Shown piece after piece: positions 44,074-53,407 of a stretch of 64,000 nucleotides of DNA. Positions within the stretch are counted from its first letter, which is position 1; each line of letters opens with the position of its first letter. The notes beneath the pieces are model-generated. The model had not been told where the DNA came from. It was given only the letters and a program-made list of their open reading frames with translations, and did not search any database. The translations under genes were made by a program, and so were the position numbers. The DNA comes from Pontibacterium sinense (lineage in GTDB: Bacteria; Pseudomonadota; Gammaproteobacteria; Pseudomonadales; Balneatricaceae): assembly GCF_015209595.1 (NCBI RefSeq), contig NZ_JADEYS010000003.1:124001-188000 (forward strand). Direction: 5' to 3'.

Positions 44074-44925
44074 ATGTCCATACTATTCCCAAAATATGAC
44101 CTCCATTGTCACAGTACGGCCTCAGATGGTCGATTGTCCCCCGAGGCATTGCTTGCCAGAGCGATAGATCGTCGCGTTGAGGTGCTGTCCTTGACTGATC
44201 ATGACACTCTGAAAGGTGTTAAGGAGCTCATAGCGAAGGCAGATCCGACGATTCAGATAATTCCAGGTTTGGAGTTGACGGCCAGCTGGAACAATCGGGT
44301 GCTACATATAATTGGTTTGGGTGTCGATGAGAATGATCGGGATTTGAACATATATCTCGAGCATCTGGATGTCTTAAGACAGGCACGAGCTGATAAAATA
44401 TGTGAGCGTCTTGTAAAGCAGGGTGTATCACGTGAGCCATTGTTTTCTGCGGTGAAAGAAAATTCTGCTGGTGCAATTGTTGGGCGCCCGCATATAGCTA
44501 AATCGCTGGTTGATATGGGAGTAGTGAATAGTGAGCAGGCGGCGTTTAAACTGTATTTAGGGACGGGAAAAGCCGGTGATGTGAAAATGGACTGGCCTTC
44601 ATTTACAGAAGCGATCTCTGTAATAAATGGCGCTGGCGGGGAGGCTGTGTTGGCTCATCCGACTAAATATAAAATGACGTTTACAAAAATTAGAGCGGTC
44701 GTTAACGATTTTGTAGCAGCAGGTGGTTCTGCAATTGAAGTTTCGTATACGGGTATTTCTCCTAATCATCAGGCGGATCTTGAGCGATTAGCAAGGAAGA
44801 TGGACATAATGGTGTCTGCGGGCAGTGACTTTCATTCTCCTTCTCACGGCTGGACAGATGTTGGTAAATTTCCGCCAGTAAAAGATTTGTCACGGCACGT
44901 TTTATCGAAGTTACTTCAGGCTTGA
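44074..44925 (+). CDS. rnm: PHP-domain 5'-3' exoribonuclease (RNase AM, formerly TrpH/YciV)
   Basis: 283-residue PHP metallophosphoesterase. Metal-ligand motifs: DLHCHSTASDG at the start, SLTDHDTLKGV, GLELTASW, LAHPTKY and GSDFHSPSH. E. coli YciV/RNase AM removes 5' nucleotides from short RNAs and matures rRNA 5' ends. It is followed by the YciO-type gene as in E. coli (yciV-yciO). Only a weak ribosome site (AGGTAAG, far upstream) precedes ATG 44074. Confidence 0.9.
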   Translation: MSILFPKYDLHCHSTASDGRLSPEALLARAIDRRVEVLSLTDHDTLKGVKELIAKADPTIQIIPGLELTASWNNRVLHIIGLGVDENDRDLNIYLEHLDVLRQARADKICERLVKQGVSREPLFSAVKENSAGAIVGRPHIAKSLVDMGVVNSEQAAFKLYLGTGKAGDVKMDWPSFTEAISVINGAGGEAVLAHPTKYKMTFTKIRAVVNDFVAAGGSAIEVSYTGISPNHQADLERLARKMDIMVSAGSDFHSPSHGWTDVGKFPPVKDLSRHVLSKLLQA

Positions 44926-44973
44926 GCAATATCACGTTAAACTGGCAGTAAATAATCGACGTGGATAACTGCC

Positions 44974-45591
44974 GTGAGCCAGTTCTTTCAAATACATCCA
45001 GATAACCCTCAGCAACGCCTGATTAAACAGGCCGTTGAAATCATTCATCGTGGTGGTGTCATTGTCTATCCTACTGATAGCGCCTATGCATTGGGTTGTC
45101 ATTTGGGGGATAAAAATGCGCTTGAGAAAATTAAGCGTATCCGGCGTCTGGATGACAAGCATAACTTTACGCTGGTTTGTCGTGACCTGAGTGAAATTGG
45201 CACTTATGCAAAAGTGGGGAATCAGGCCTACCGCATTTTAAAGTCACACACGCCAGGTGCTTACACTTTTATATTAAAGGCGACTACAGAAGTTCCGCGG
45301 CGGTTACTTCATCCAAAACGTCGCACGATTGGTTTGCGGATTCCGGAAAATCCAATTGCGCTTGAATTGATGCGTGAGTTGGGTGAACCAATTATGAGTA
45401 CCTCGCTTATATTACCCGATGAATCTGAGCCGATGATGGATCCATATGAAATTCGTCAAACGTTACAGCACGAAGTTGATCTGGTTATCGATGGTGGTTA
45501 TTGCGGGATGGAAGCAACGACTGTTGTAAATTTGGTTGAAGAGTTTCCTGAAATAATACGTGAAGGTGCTGGATCGTTGGCTGGTTTCTGA
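44974..45591 (+). CDS. YciO-type Sua5/YrdC-family protein
   Basis: 205-residue member of the L-threonylcarbamoyladenylate synthase superfamily, YciO branch. GGVIVYPTDSAYALGCHLGD, KRIRRLDDKHNFTLVCRDLSEI, RTIGLRIPEN and EPIMSTSLILP are characteristic, and the end GAGSLAGF is typical. Whether YciO supports t6A synthesis is debated. The start is GTG 44974 with only a weak upstream site. The gap to the PHP gene is 48 bases. Confidence 0.9.
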   Translation: MSQFFQIHPDNPQQRLIKQAVEIIHRGGVIVYPTDSAYALGCHLGDKNALEKIKRIRRLDDKHNFTLVCRDLSEIGTYAKVGNQAYRILKSHTPGAYTFILKATTEVPRRLLHPKRRTIGLRIPENPIALELMRELGEPIMSTSLILPDESEPMMDPYEIRQTLQHEVDLVIDGGYCGMEATTVVNLVEEFPEIIREGAGSLAGF

Positions 45592-45594
45592 CTT

Positions 45595-45629
45595 TCTATA
45601 GCATTTGGATTGAAAAAATTCGCTATAGA
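45595..45629 (+). repeat. Inverted repeat after the yciO-type gene
   Basis: TCTATAGC and GCTATAGA pair across a 19-base loop just after the stop codon, flanked by TTT and AAA. A weak terminator is possible. Confidence 0.45.
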
Positions 45630-45651
45630 GAAAACAACAAAAATATTTTAA

Positions 45652-45689
45652 TTTTTTTGGATTTTTTTTTGGATTTTTTCTATTCTTTT
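45652..45689. promoter_or_regulatory. Phased T-tracts upstream of the H-NS gene
   Basis: T-tracts at 45652-45658, 45662-45670, 45674-45679 and 45686-45689 have centres about 11, 10.5 and 11 bases apart. Tracts in phase with the helix give intrinsically curved DNA, a preferred H-NS target. An autoregulatory site is inferred. Confidence 0.6.
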
Positions 45690-45739
45690 AACTATAAAGA
45701 TAAGCACGTATTTATATTGAATTACTGGTGATTAGAAAA

Positions 45740-46126
45740 ATGTCCGATTTCCTTAAAACGCTGACTCGTAAAAACTCCTTGCGCAAGCATTGCGCTGATC
45801 TGTCTGTTGCTGAAATTGAAAAAGTTCTGGCGGATCTGAAAGAGATTGCTGAGGACAAGCGCGCGGAAGAGGAAGCAGCTGTAGCAGCGAAGCAGGCGCG
45901 AGAAGAAAAAATTGATGTTATCCGTCAGACTATGAAAGATGCGGGTATCGATCTGGAAGACCTGTTGGGCTCTATTGATGTAGCGCCTAAGAAAAAAGTA
46001 CAGCCTAAATACCGAATTACGGATGAAGATGGTACCCATGAATGGTCTGGTCGCGGTCGCACGCCTATCGCTTTCCAGAAGTTCTTTGATCAGGGCAACA
46101 CAAAAGAAGACTGCCTGATCAAATAA
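45740..46126 (+). CDS. H-NS family nucleoid-associated protein
   Basis: 128-residue H-NS-like protein. The N-terminal helical oligomerisation region (MSDFLKTLTRKNSLRKHCADLSV to about residue 70) contains an alanine/glutamate-rich coiled coil. A linker leads to the DNA-binding domain KYRITDEDGTHEWSGRGRTP, with the AT-hook-like RGR motif. ATG 45740 is preferred; a GTG at 45728 would add four residues and lacks a spaced ribosome site. It is probably a global silencer of AT-rich DNA, and its upstream region is itself AT-rich and curved. A strong terminator follows. Confidence 0.9.
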   Translation: MSDFLKTLTRKNSLRKHCADLSVAEIEKVLADLKEIAEDKRAEEEAAVAAKQAREEKIDVIRQTMKDAGIDLEDLLGSIDVAPKKKVQPKYRITDEDGTHEWSGRGRTPIAFQKFFDQGNTKEDCLIK

Positions 46127-46151
46127 ATCGCTTCCGATTCTGATAGAATAG

Positions 46152-46184
46152 AAAAGCCTGCAAGGTTCCTTGCGGGCTTTTTTT
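46152..46184 (+). terminator. Rho-independent terminator after H-NS gene
   Basis: AAAAGCCTGCAAGG pairs with CCTTGCGGGCTTTT (one wobble) on a two-base loop, then a run of T. Confidence 0.92.
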
Positions 46185-46251
46185 ATTATTTTGGGGTTTG
46201 CATCCTGCGCAGATCCCGTGCTACTACCCATTTATGCTTGGAGCGTCGAAC

Positions 46252-47097
46252 ATGGCTGATGAAAAGCTACATAAAGTATTGGCGCGCTCTGGAATTGGCT
46301 CACGTCGTGAGATGGAGCGTTGGATACAAGATGGTCGTATTATCGTTAACAACGAAAAAGCGACCTTAGGTGACCGTATTGGCCCACAGGATGTGGTGAA
46401 AGTTGATGGTCACGATGCAAAACTGGTGTTTGGAAAAGACGCGGCACGACGTGTACTTATTTATAACAAACCCGTCGGTGAGATCTGCACCCGGCATGAT
46501 CCGGAAGGCAGGGCAACGGTGTTTCGTCATTTGCCGCCGCTGAAAGAAGGTCGCTGGATCGCCATAGGACGTCTGGATATTAATACCTCCGGACTGCTGT
46601 TGTTTACCACGGATGGTGAGTTGGCGAATGCATTGATGCACCCGTCAGCAAATATCGATCGTGAATACGCCGTGCGTGTTTTAGGTGATGTTTCAGAGGC
46701 AACGCTGAAAACGTTAACTGAAGGTGTGTTGCTTGACGATGGTATGGCGCGCTTTTCAGATGTGCAGTACTTCGATGGCGAAGGTGCCAATAAGTGGTAC
46801 CACTGTGTTGTTATGGAAGGGCGCAACCGAGAGGTGCGTCGACTGTGGGAATCACAGGAGCTACAGGTCAGTCGTCTGAAGCGAGTACGTTATGGACCGG
46901 TTTTCTTGCCGAGTGATGTGCGTGCGGGGACCTGGCGTGAAATGACGCCAAAAGAGGTCAAGGAGCTGAGTAAAATGATGGAGGTGACGCCTAAAAAGTC
47001 ACGTCCGATGTCGATTGCTGAAAAGGATCAGATGAAGCGACGCTACAAGCGTCAGCGCACTCGTCGCTCTGAAGACCGTAAGCGTACCGAAGACTAA
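46252..47097 (+). CDS. rluB: 23S rRNA pseudouridine(2605) synthase
   Basis: Isomerises U2605 of 23S rRNA. An N-terminal S4 RNA-binding domain (KLHKVLARSGIGSRREMERWI) precedes the RsuA-type catalytic domain, in which GRLDINTSGLLLFTTDG carries the catalytic Asp109. The RluB/RsuA-family EGRNREVRRLWES and KRVRYGP follow. The C-terminus (about residue 250 on) is lysine/arginine-rich. ATG 46252 is chosen as the S4-domain start; earlier in-frame codons overlap the H-NS terminator region. 281 residues. Confidence 0.92.
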   Translation: MADEKLHKVLARSGIGSRREMERWIQDGRIIVNNEKATLGDRIGPQDVVKVDGHDAKLVFGKDAARRVLIYNKPVGEICTRHDPEGRATVFRHLPPLKEGRWIAIGRLDINTSGLLLFTTDGELANALMHPSANIDREYAVRVLGDVSEATLKTLTEGVLLDDGMARFSDVQYFDGEGANKWYHCVVMEGRNREVRRLWESQELQVSRLKRVRYGPVFLPSDVRAGTWREMTPKEVKELSKMMEVTPKKSRPMSIAEKDQMKRRYKRQRTRRSEDRKRTED

Positions 47098-47118
47098 TGC
47101 CTCATTAGTCATTCGAAT

Positions 47119-47146
47119 AAAAAAGCAGCCATCAGGCTGCTTTTTT
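47119..47146. terminator. Bidirectional terminator between rluB and yciK-like gene
   Basis: AAAAAAGCAGCC and GGCTGCTTTTTT are perfectly complementary around ATCA, giving T-runs on both strands for two convergent genes. Confidence 0.93.
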
Positions 47147-47169
47147 ATTTGTGTCGATCAGGGCAATCG

Positions 47170-47910
47170 TTACTGAGCGTTAAGAGACTGTCCATTGATC
47201 TCTTTGCTGTCGGCACCCATCAGGTAAAGATATACCGGCATAATATCTGCTGGTGCTGGATTTGTCTGTGGCGGCTCGCCTGGGTAGGCCGTTACCCGCA
47301 TCTGTGTACGAGTTGCACCAGGGTTGATGCAATTCACACGGATCGGGCTGGTATTTTCGAGCTCGTCTGCGAGTACTTCCATGAAGCCTTCTGTTGCAAA
47401 CTTGGAAACAGCGTAAGCACCCCAGTAGGCACGCCCTTTACGACCAACACCGGATGAGGTGAAGACGATGGATGCGTCAGAAGACTCGTGCAGTAGTGGA
47501 AGCAGTGCCTGCGTCAGCATAAAAGAAGCATTCACGTTGACCTGCATAACCTGATTCCAGATTGACGGATCATAATTCTCGATAGCTGTCCGTACGCCGA
47601 GTGAGCTGGCATTGTTCAGTAAGCCGTCGAGGCGCCCGAACTCCTGCTCCAGCGTATTCGCCAGCTCCATATATTCATGTTCCGTCGCGCTTTCGAGATT
47701 GAGAGGAACAATGGCGGGTTGTGGATAACCCGCAGCTTCGATCTCATCGTAGAGGCTTTCCAGTTTATCCAGTGTGCGTCCAAGCAGGACAACAGTTGCA
47801 CCATGGGCCGCATAGCTTTTTGCGGCTGCGCGGCCAATGCCATCGCCTGCGCCGGTTACCAGAATGATACGGCCTGCAAGCAGTTGTTCAGGGGCTTGAT
47901 AATCAAACAT
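47170..47910 (-). CDS. YciK-type short-chain dehydrogenase
   Basis: 246-residue SDR. The dinucleotide-binding TGAGDGIG motif is near residue 20, NNASSLG near 100, and the catalytic serine/tyrosine/lysine are in VFTSSGVGRKGRAYWGAYAVSKFA. PGATRTQMRVTAYPGE is the YciK-specific C-terminal part. The substrate is unknown. It follows mupP by 12 bases on the minus strand, matching the ubiG-mupP-yciK order of pseudomonads. Confidence 0.9.
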   Translation of the reverse strand: MFDYQAPEQLLAGRIILVTGAGDGIGRAAAKSYAAHGATVVLLGRTLDKLESLYDEIEAAGYPQPAIVPLNLESATEHEYMELANTLEQEFGRLDGLLNNASSLGVRTAIENYDPSIWNQVMQVNVNASFMLTQALLPLLHESSDASIVFTSSGVGRKGRAYWGAYAVSKFATEGFMEVLADELENTSPIRVNCINPGATRTQMRVTAYPGEPPQTNPAPADIMPVYLYLMGADSKEINGQSLNAQ

Positions 47911-47922
47911 GGGTCCCGTTCC

Positions 47923-48600
47923 TTATTGTAATGCGTATAGTGATTGTAGCAGTGGCTTTATCTCGGAGGCACAGTCAACATAATGGTCTGCTGCCCAGCT
48001 TCTGATATCGGTGTCAGCATCGATATAACCGTATCCTGCGGCAATTGTCTTCATGCCTGCGCGTCGTCCACTTTCGATATCCCGAATATGGTCGCCTACA
48101 TACAGCGTATTTTCTGGCAGGCAGCCAATTTGTGTGCAAGCCAGAAAGAGAGGCTCAGGGTGTGGCTTGCGCTCAGTGACGTGATCCGGGCAGATAATGC
48201 TGCTAGCGCGGTGTTGTAAGTTCAGTCCTTCCATGACCGGGGTTGTGTATAACTCCGGTTTATTCGTCACGATTCCCCAGGGTACCTGGTGCTGCTCCAG
48301 CCAGTCGAGCAGATCGCTAATGCCTTGGAAAGGGATCGTATCAACATCCAGATGCTGCAGGTACAGAGATAGCATGCGCTGATGAAGGGTAGTAAAACGG
48401 CTGTCTGTAATATCGATTTCAAAGGCTGCGCAGACCATAGCGCGAGCGCCATTTGAGACGTGCTCGCGCAGAAATTCCAGTGATACCGGCTCAAGACCTT
48501 CTTCTGCAAGTAGCTGATTGACCACCCAGTGGAAATCCGGCGCGGTATCTAAAACCGTTCCGTCAAGGTCGAAGAGTACGGCCTCAAGTGGCTGACTCAT
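47923..48600 (-). CDS. mupP: N-acetylmuramic acid 6-phosphate phosphatase (MupP-like HAD)
   Basis: 225-residue HAD phosphatase with motif I LFDLDGTVLDTA (D9/D11), motif II in GIVTNKPEL and motif III/IV in YVGDHIRDIESGRRAG. It could be called phosphoglycolate phosphatase by similarity, but its position between ubiG and a yciK-type gene, as in Pseudomonas, points to MupP of the anabolic peptidoglycan-recycling route. The MupP versus Gph assignment is by context. Confidence 0.85.
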   Translation of the reverse strand: MSQPLEAVLFDLDGTVLDTAPDFHWVVNQLLAEEGLEPVSLEFLREHVSNGARAMVCAAFEIDITDSRFTTLHQRMLSLYLQHLDVDTIPFQGISDLLDWLEQHQVPWGIVTNKPELYTTPVMEGLNLQHRASSIICPDHVTERKPHPEPLFLACTQIGCLPENTLYVGDHIRDIESGRRAGMKTIAAGYGYIDADTDIRSWAADHYVDCASEIKPLLQSLYALQ

Positions 48601-48606
48601 AATGGC

Positions 48607-49335
48607 TTACTCTGCAGGTTTACGGGTTGCGATCATGTAATTGACGTCAACATCCTTCGGATTCAAGCGATACGCTTTGGTCAGTGGGTTGTAAACCAGC
48701 CCTGTCATCTCAAGGCTTTGCAGGCCGCTTTTGCGTATCCAGTTGCCGAGTTCTGATGGGCGGATGAATTTCTGGAAATCGTGTGTGCCTTTAGGAACCA
48801 GCTTCAGAATCTGTTCTGCACCCATGATAGCGAACAGATAAGCTTTTGGATTGCGGTTCAGCGTAGAGAAAAAGACATAGCCGCCAGGTTTAACCAGCTG
48901 GGCGCAGGCACGAACAATAGAGGACGGATCAGGCACGTGTTCCAGCATCTCCATGCAGGTCACCACATCAAACGATTCGGGCTGTTGTGCGGCCAGCTCT
49001 TCGACAGGAATCTGTTTGTAGTTCACCTGTACGCCGCTTTCCAGGCCATGGAGTTTAGCGACTTTAAGTGGCGCTTCACCCATATCGATACCCATAACGG
49101 TTGCACCGCGCTGAGCCATAGATTCAGACAAAATTCCGCCGCCACAACCTACATCGAGTACTTGCTTATCGACGAGGCGGGCAATCTGATCGATAAAGCC
49201 CACTCTGAGAGGGTTGATGTCATGCAGCGGTTTGAACTCGCTGTTGCGGTCCCACCATTTACTGGCCAGTTGTTCAAACTTGGCGATTTCATCGTGATCA
49301 ACGTTGACGTGTTCGGCGTGGCTTTGAGTGCTCAT
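48607..49335 (-). CDS. ubiG: Ubiquinone biosynthesis O-methyltransferase
   Basis: Methylates two hydroxyl groups during ubiquinone synthesis. [19 protein letters not shown] at the start and [19 protein letters not shown] (SAM motif I) are diagnostic. [20 protein letters not shown] and [19 protein letters not shown] follow. 242 residues. First gene of the minus-strand ubiG-mupP-yciK unit (6- and 12-base gaps), divergent from gyrA. Confidence 0.96.
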   Translation of the reverse strand: MSTQSHAEHVNVDHDEIAKFEQLASKWWDRNSEFKPLHDINPLRVGFIDQIARLVDKQVLDVGCGGGILSESMAQRGATVMGIDMGEAPLKVAKLHGLESGVQVNYKQIPVEELAAQQPESFDVVTCMEMLEHVPDPSSIVRACAQLVKPGGYVFFSTLNRNPKAYLFAIMGAEQILKLVPKGTHDFQKFIRPSELGNWIRKSGLQSLEMTGLVYNPLTKAYRLNPKDVDVNYMIATRKPAE

Positions 49336-49606
49336 GATTACAGCAAATCTCCATAGGTAAGCAGCTATTTTATCATTGGCTTCGTGACGCGCATAGCACG
49401 GAAAATGGAAGAGGGTTAGATGTGATCTCGATTTGTTGAATGGCTCTGAGACGCTTTCTAAGCCCGTAGGAGCGTTTTTTGTCCGTTCAGGTATATCTAC
49501 CTAATGTCTTCATTTTTCAGGATTTGTGATTCCTTTGTGGTATACTCGTCCGGTTATAGAGAGCCGGCGCATTCAGTCGCCGGACTAGCTGATCGAAGGA
49601 TAGTGA
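49336..49606. other. Divergent ubiG/gyrA promoter region
   Basis: A 271-base non-coding region. On the plus strand, TGG-TATACT with the -10 at 49541-49546 is a good extended -10-like element for gyrA. No matching -35 at normal spacing was found. No other genes are seen. Confidence 0.5.
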
Positions 49607-52237
49607 ATGGGTGATCTAGCCAAAGAGATTTTGCCAGTTAACATTGAGGATGAGCTCAAGCAGTCCTATCTGGATTATGCAATGAGTGTCATCGTGGGCC
49701 GTGCGCTCCCAGACGTTCGGGACGGCCTGAAACCAGTGCATCGTCGCGTACTTTTCGCGATGAGTGAGCTGAACAATGACTGGAACAAACCGTATAAGAA
49801 ATCTGCACGTGTGGTTGGTGATGTAATCGGTAAATACCACCCTCATGGTGACAGTGCGGTATATGACACTATTGTTCGTATGGCCCAGAATTTTGCCATG
49901 CGTTACACCTTGGTTGATGGTCAGGGTAACTTCGGTTCGGTAGACGGTGATTCCGCTGCGGCGATGCGTTACACCGAGATCCGAATGGACAAGATCTCCC
50001 ATGAGCTGTTGGCCGATTTAGAGAAAGAAACCGTCGATTTTGTTCCTAACTACGACGGCACCGAACAGATTCCGGATGTATTGCCTACCCGCGTACCTAA
50101 CTTGCTGGTGAATGGCTCTGCGGGTATCGCTGTAGGTATGGCGACCAATATTCCTCCGCATAACCTGACCGAAGTGGTTAAAGGTTGTATCGCGTTGATC
50201 GAAAACGGTGATCTGACCGTTGACGAGTTGATGGAATACATTCCGGGACCGGATTTTCCAACCGGCGGCATTATCAATGGTCGTGCCGGCATTCTGATGG
50301 CGTACCGCACGGGGCGCGGTCGCATCTACGTACGTGCAAAACATCATGTGGAAGAAGATTCACGTGGTAAGCCATCGATCATTGTTACTGAAATCCCTTA
50401 TCAGCTAAACAAAGCACGCTTGATCGAAAAGATCGCGGAGCTGGTTAAAGAGAAGAAGCTGGAAGGTATTACCGAGCTGCGTGATGAGTCTGATAAAGAC
50501 GGCATGCGCATCGTTATCGAACTCCGTCGTGGTGAAGTGCCTGAGGTTATTGTGAATAACCTGTTCACACAGACCCAGATGGAGAGTGTGTTCGGTATCA
50601 ACGTTGTAGCTCTGGTTGATGGTCAGCCGCGTACACTGGATCTGAAGTCTTTGCTGGAGAACTTCATCCGTCACCGCCGTGAGGTTGTGACCCGTCGGAC
50701 CGTATTCGAACTGCGTAAAGCGCGTGAGCGTGGTCACCTTCTCGAAGGTCTGGCCATTGCGCTGGCGAATATTGATCCGATTATCGAACTGATCAAAACG
50801 TCGCCAACACCTGCAGAAGCGAAAGAACGCTTGATCGCAACGGCTTGGGAACCGGGGAATGTGGTTTCTATGTTGGAGCGTGCTGGTGAGGATGCTTGCC
50901 GTCCTGAAGAGCTGGAAGACCAGTTTGGCCTGCGCGATGGTCGTTACAATCTTTCCCCGGCGCAAGCCCAGGCGATTCTGGACCTGCGCTTGCACCGCCT
51001 GACTGGCCTCGAGCACGAAAAACTGATCGCTGAGTATCAGGAACTGCTAGAGAAAATCGCAGAACTGCTGAAAATCCTCGGCTCTCACGAGCGCTTGATG
51101 GAAGTGATTCGCGAAGAGCTCGAAGCGATTCTGGAAGAGTACGGAGATGAACGTCGTACTGAGATCATGGCATCCCGTCAGGATTTGACCGTGGCAGACC
51201 TGATCACCGAAGAAGATATGGTTGTGACCATCTCTCATGGTGGTTATGCGAAGACGCAACCGATTGCGGACTACCAGGCTCAGCGCCGTGGTGGTAAAGG
51301 TAAATCGGCGACCTCGGTTAAAGACGAAGATTTCATCGAACACCTGTTGGTGGCCAATACCCACGACACGATTCTGTGTTTCACCAGCCGCGGTAAAGTG
51401 TACTGGTTGAAGGTATATGAGATCCCTCAGGCGAGTCGTACTGCGCGTGGTCGTCCAATCGTTAATATTCTTCCTTTGGAAGAGGGCGAACGTATTACGA
51501 CAATTCTGCCTGTTAACGAATACAGCGATGATCGCTTTGTCTTTATGGCGACTGAGCTGGGTACGGTTAAGAAAGTAACACTGAGTGCCTTCTCCCGTCA
51601 GCGTACATCCGGTTTGATTGCCCTGGATCTGAATGAAGGGGATCGTTTGGTCGGTGCCGCCATTACTAATGGTAGTGACGATGTGATGTTGATCAGCAGC
51701 GCCGGTAAAGCGATGCGTTTTGACGAGAACGATGTGCGTCCGATGGGTCGAACTGCCCGTGGTGTTCGCGGTATTCGTATGGCGGAAGAAAATCGTGTCA
51801 TTGCGCTGATTATCCCGCAGGAAGGTGGTGTGATTCTGACCGCCTCCATGAATGGCTACGGTAAGAAAACCAACATTGACGACTTCCCGGTTAAAGGCCG
51901 TGGTGGCCAGGGTGTGATCGCTCAACAGTGGTCTGAGCGTAATGGTGATCTGGCGGGTGCCGTGCAGGTCTTCAATGGCGATGATGTCATGCTGATCAGT
52001 GATCAGGGTACGCTGGTACGTACCCGTACCGAAGAGATCTCTGAGCTGGGACGCAATACGCAAGGGGTTACCCTGATCCGAGTGGCTGAAGATGAAAACC
52101 TTGTGGGACTGGCGCGAATTGAAGAGCCGGATGAACCCGAAGACGAGGTGGAAGCAGCCGAGGATGGCAATGCTGAACAGCCTGCTGCTGAACCTGCAGC
52201 GGCTGTTGATACCCCGGACGCGTCTGACGACGCATAA
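49607..52237 (+). CDS. gyrA: DNA gyrase subunit A
   Basis: 876-residue catalytic subunit of gyrase. The active-site tyrosine is Tyr122 in [10 protein letters not shown]. The quinolone region [15 protein letters not shown] keeps the susceptible residues Ser83 and Asp87. The C-terminal wrapping domain has the GyrA box QRRGGKG and several beta-pinwheel repeats, and ends in a long acidic tail (from about residue 835, [20 protein letters not shown]). AAGGATAG precedes ATG. A terminator follows before serC. Confidence 0.98.
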   Translation: MGDLAKEILPVNIEDELKQSYLDYAMSVIVGRALPDVRDGLKPVHRRVLFAMSELNNDWNKPYKKSARVVGDVIGKYHPHGDSAVYDTIVRMAQNFAMRYTLVDGQGNFGSVDGDSAAAMRYTEIRMDKISHELLADLEKETVDFVPNYDGTEQIPDVLPTRVPNLLVNGSAGIAVGMATNIPPHNLTEVVKGCIALIENGDLTVDELMEYIPGPDFPTGGIINGRAGILMAYRTGRGRIYVRAKHHVEEDSRGKPSIIVTEIPYQLNKARLIEKIAELVKEKKLEGITELRDESDKDGMRIVIELRRGEVPEVIVNNLFTQTQMESVFGINVVALVDGQPRTLDLKSLLENFIRHRREVVTRRTVFELRKARERGHLLEGLAIALANIDPIIELIKTSPTPAEAKERLIATAWEPGNVVSMLERAGEDACRPEELEDQFGLRDGRYNLSPAQAQAILDLRLHRLTGLEHEKLIAEYQELLEKIAELLKILGSHERLMEVIREELEAILEEYGDERRTEIMASRQDLTVADLITEEDMVVTISHGGYAKTQPIADYQAQRRGGKGKSATSVKDEDFIEHLLVANTHDTILCFTSRGKVYWLKVYEIPQASRTARGRPIVNILPLEEGERITTILPVNEYSDDRFVFMATELGTVKKVTLSAFSRQRTSGLIALDLNEGDRLVGAAITNGSDDVMLISSAGKAMRFDENDVRPMGRTARGVRGIRMAEENRVIALIIPQEGGVILTASMNGYGKKTNIDDFPVKGRGGQGVIAQQWSERNGDLAGAVQVFNGDDVMLISDQGTLVRTRTEEISELGRNTQGVTLIRVAEDENLVGLARIEEPDEPEDEVEAAEDGNAEQPAAEPAAAVDTPDASDDA

Positions 52238-52241
52238 AATG

Positions 52242-52267
52242 AAAGTGCGGCTATGGCCGCACTTTTT
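52242..52267 (+). terminator. Rho-independent terminator after gyrA
   Basis: AAAGTGCGGC and GCCGCACTTT pair perfectly around TATG and continue into T residues. Confidence 0.9.
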
Positions 52268-52299
52268 ATCTGTACACTGATGGTTTAAGCAAAATTACT

Positions 52300-53385
52300 A
52301 TGACTCGTAAGCATAATTTTAGCGCTGGCCCGGCAGCATTGCCGGAAGCTGTACTGGACGTCGCTCAGAAAGAGTTGATGGATTGGCAGGGTAACGGTCT
52401 TTCCATCATGGAAATGAGCCACCGGAGCAAAGAGTTTATCGCTGTGGCGGAAACGGCGGAACAGGATCTGCGTGATCTGTTGTCGATTCCAGATAATTAT
52501 AAAGTGATTTTCTTGCAAGGCGGCGCGACAGCGCAGTTTGGCCTGATCCCTCTCAATTTGCTGGGTGATAAAACGAAAGCGGATTACATCAATACGGGTG
52601 TCTGGTCTAAGAAAGCGATCAAAGAAGCCCAGAAGTTCTGTGATGTAAACGTGGTTGCCAGCTCTGAAGCAGACAACTTTACGACGCTACCTGCGCAAGC
52701 GGATCTGAAACTGGACCCTGAAGCAGCGTATGTGCATTACACACCAAATGAAACGATTGGTGGCCTGGAGTTCGATTACATTCCCGAGACAGGTGATGTG
52801 CCTCTGGTTGCCGATTTTTCTTCCAATATTTTATCGCGTCCGCTGGATGTGAGTAAGTTTGGGATGATTTATGCCGGTGCGCAGAAAAATATTGGCCCTG
52901 CCGGTTTGGTTGTTGTGATTATCCGCGAAGATCTGTTGGGTCAATGTACGGACAGTGCGCCGACGATGTGCAACTACACCGTACATGCTGAAGCAGATTC
53001 GATGTTGAATACCCCGCCGACCTTTGGCTGGTATCTGGCTGGGTTGGTATTCAAGTGGTTGAAAGAACAGGGTGGTCTGGATGCCATATCTGCGCTGAAT
53101 CAGCGTAAAGCGGCGAAACTGTACGATTACATCGATAATAGCGGTTTCTACAGCAACCCGGTTGCCAAAAATGGTCGCTCCTGGATGAACGTTCCTTTCA
53201 CTCTGGCAGATGATAGTCTGGACAAAGTTTTCTTGGCAGGTGCTGAAGATGCTGGTTTGCTGAATCTTAAGGGGCACCGCTCTGTTGGTGGGATGCGTGC
53301 CAGCATCTATAACGCCGTACCGGAAAGCTCAGTTGATGCTCTGATCGCATACATGAAACGTTTTGCCGCAGAACATACCGCCTGA
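52300..53385 (+). CDS. serC: Phosphoserine aminotransferase
   Basis: PLP enzyme of serine synthesis, also used in the PLP pathway. Starts NFSAGPAALPEAVLDVAQKEL. FLQGGATAQFGLIPLNLL, ADFSSNILSRPLDVSKFG and the PLP lysine K196 in GAQKNIGPAG are diagnostic. 361 residues. It begins the serC-pheA-hisC-tyrA/aroA-cmk-rpsA run, which is conserved in pseudomonads. Confidence 0.97.
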   Translation: MTRKHNFSAGPAALPEAVLDVAQKELMDWQGNGLSIMEMSHRSKEFIAVAETAEQDLRDLLSIPDNYKVIFLQGGATAQFGLIPLNLLGDKTKADYINTGVWSKKAIKEAQKFCDVNVVASSEADNFTTLPAQADLKLDPEAAYVHYTPNETIGGLEFDYIPETGDVPLVADFSSNILSRPLDVSKFGMIYAGAQKNIGPAGLVVVIIREDLLGQCTDSAPTMCNYTVHAEADSMLNTPPTFGWYLAGLVFKWLKEQGGLDAISALNQRKAAKLYDYIDNSGFYSNPVAKNGRSWMNVPFTLADDSLDKVFLAGAEDAGLLNLKGHRSVGGMRASIYNAVPESSVDALIAYMKRFAAEHTA

Positions 53386-53407
53386 AAATAAGACAGAAGA
53401 GTTTGAT

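Noticed and set aside
47720-47728. Inverted DnaA box TGTGGATAA
   Set aside because: Located within the yciK-type coding sequence, with no second box nearby.
51047-52063. 338-codon minus-strand frame opposite gyrA
   Set aside because: Antisense shadow of the GyrA C-terminal domain with no ribosome site or domain.
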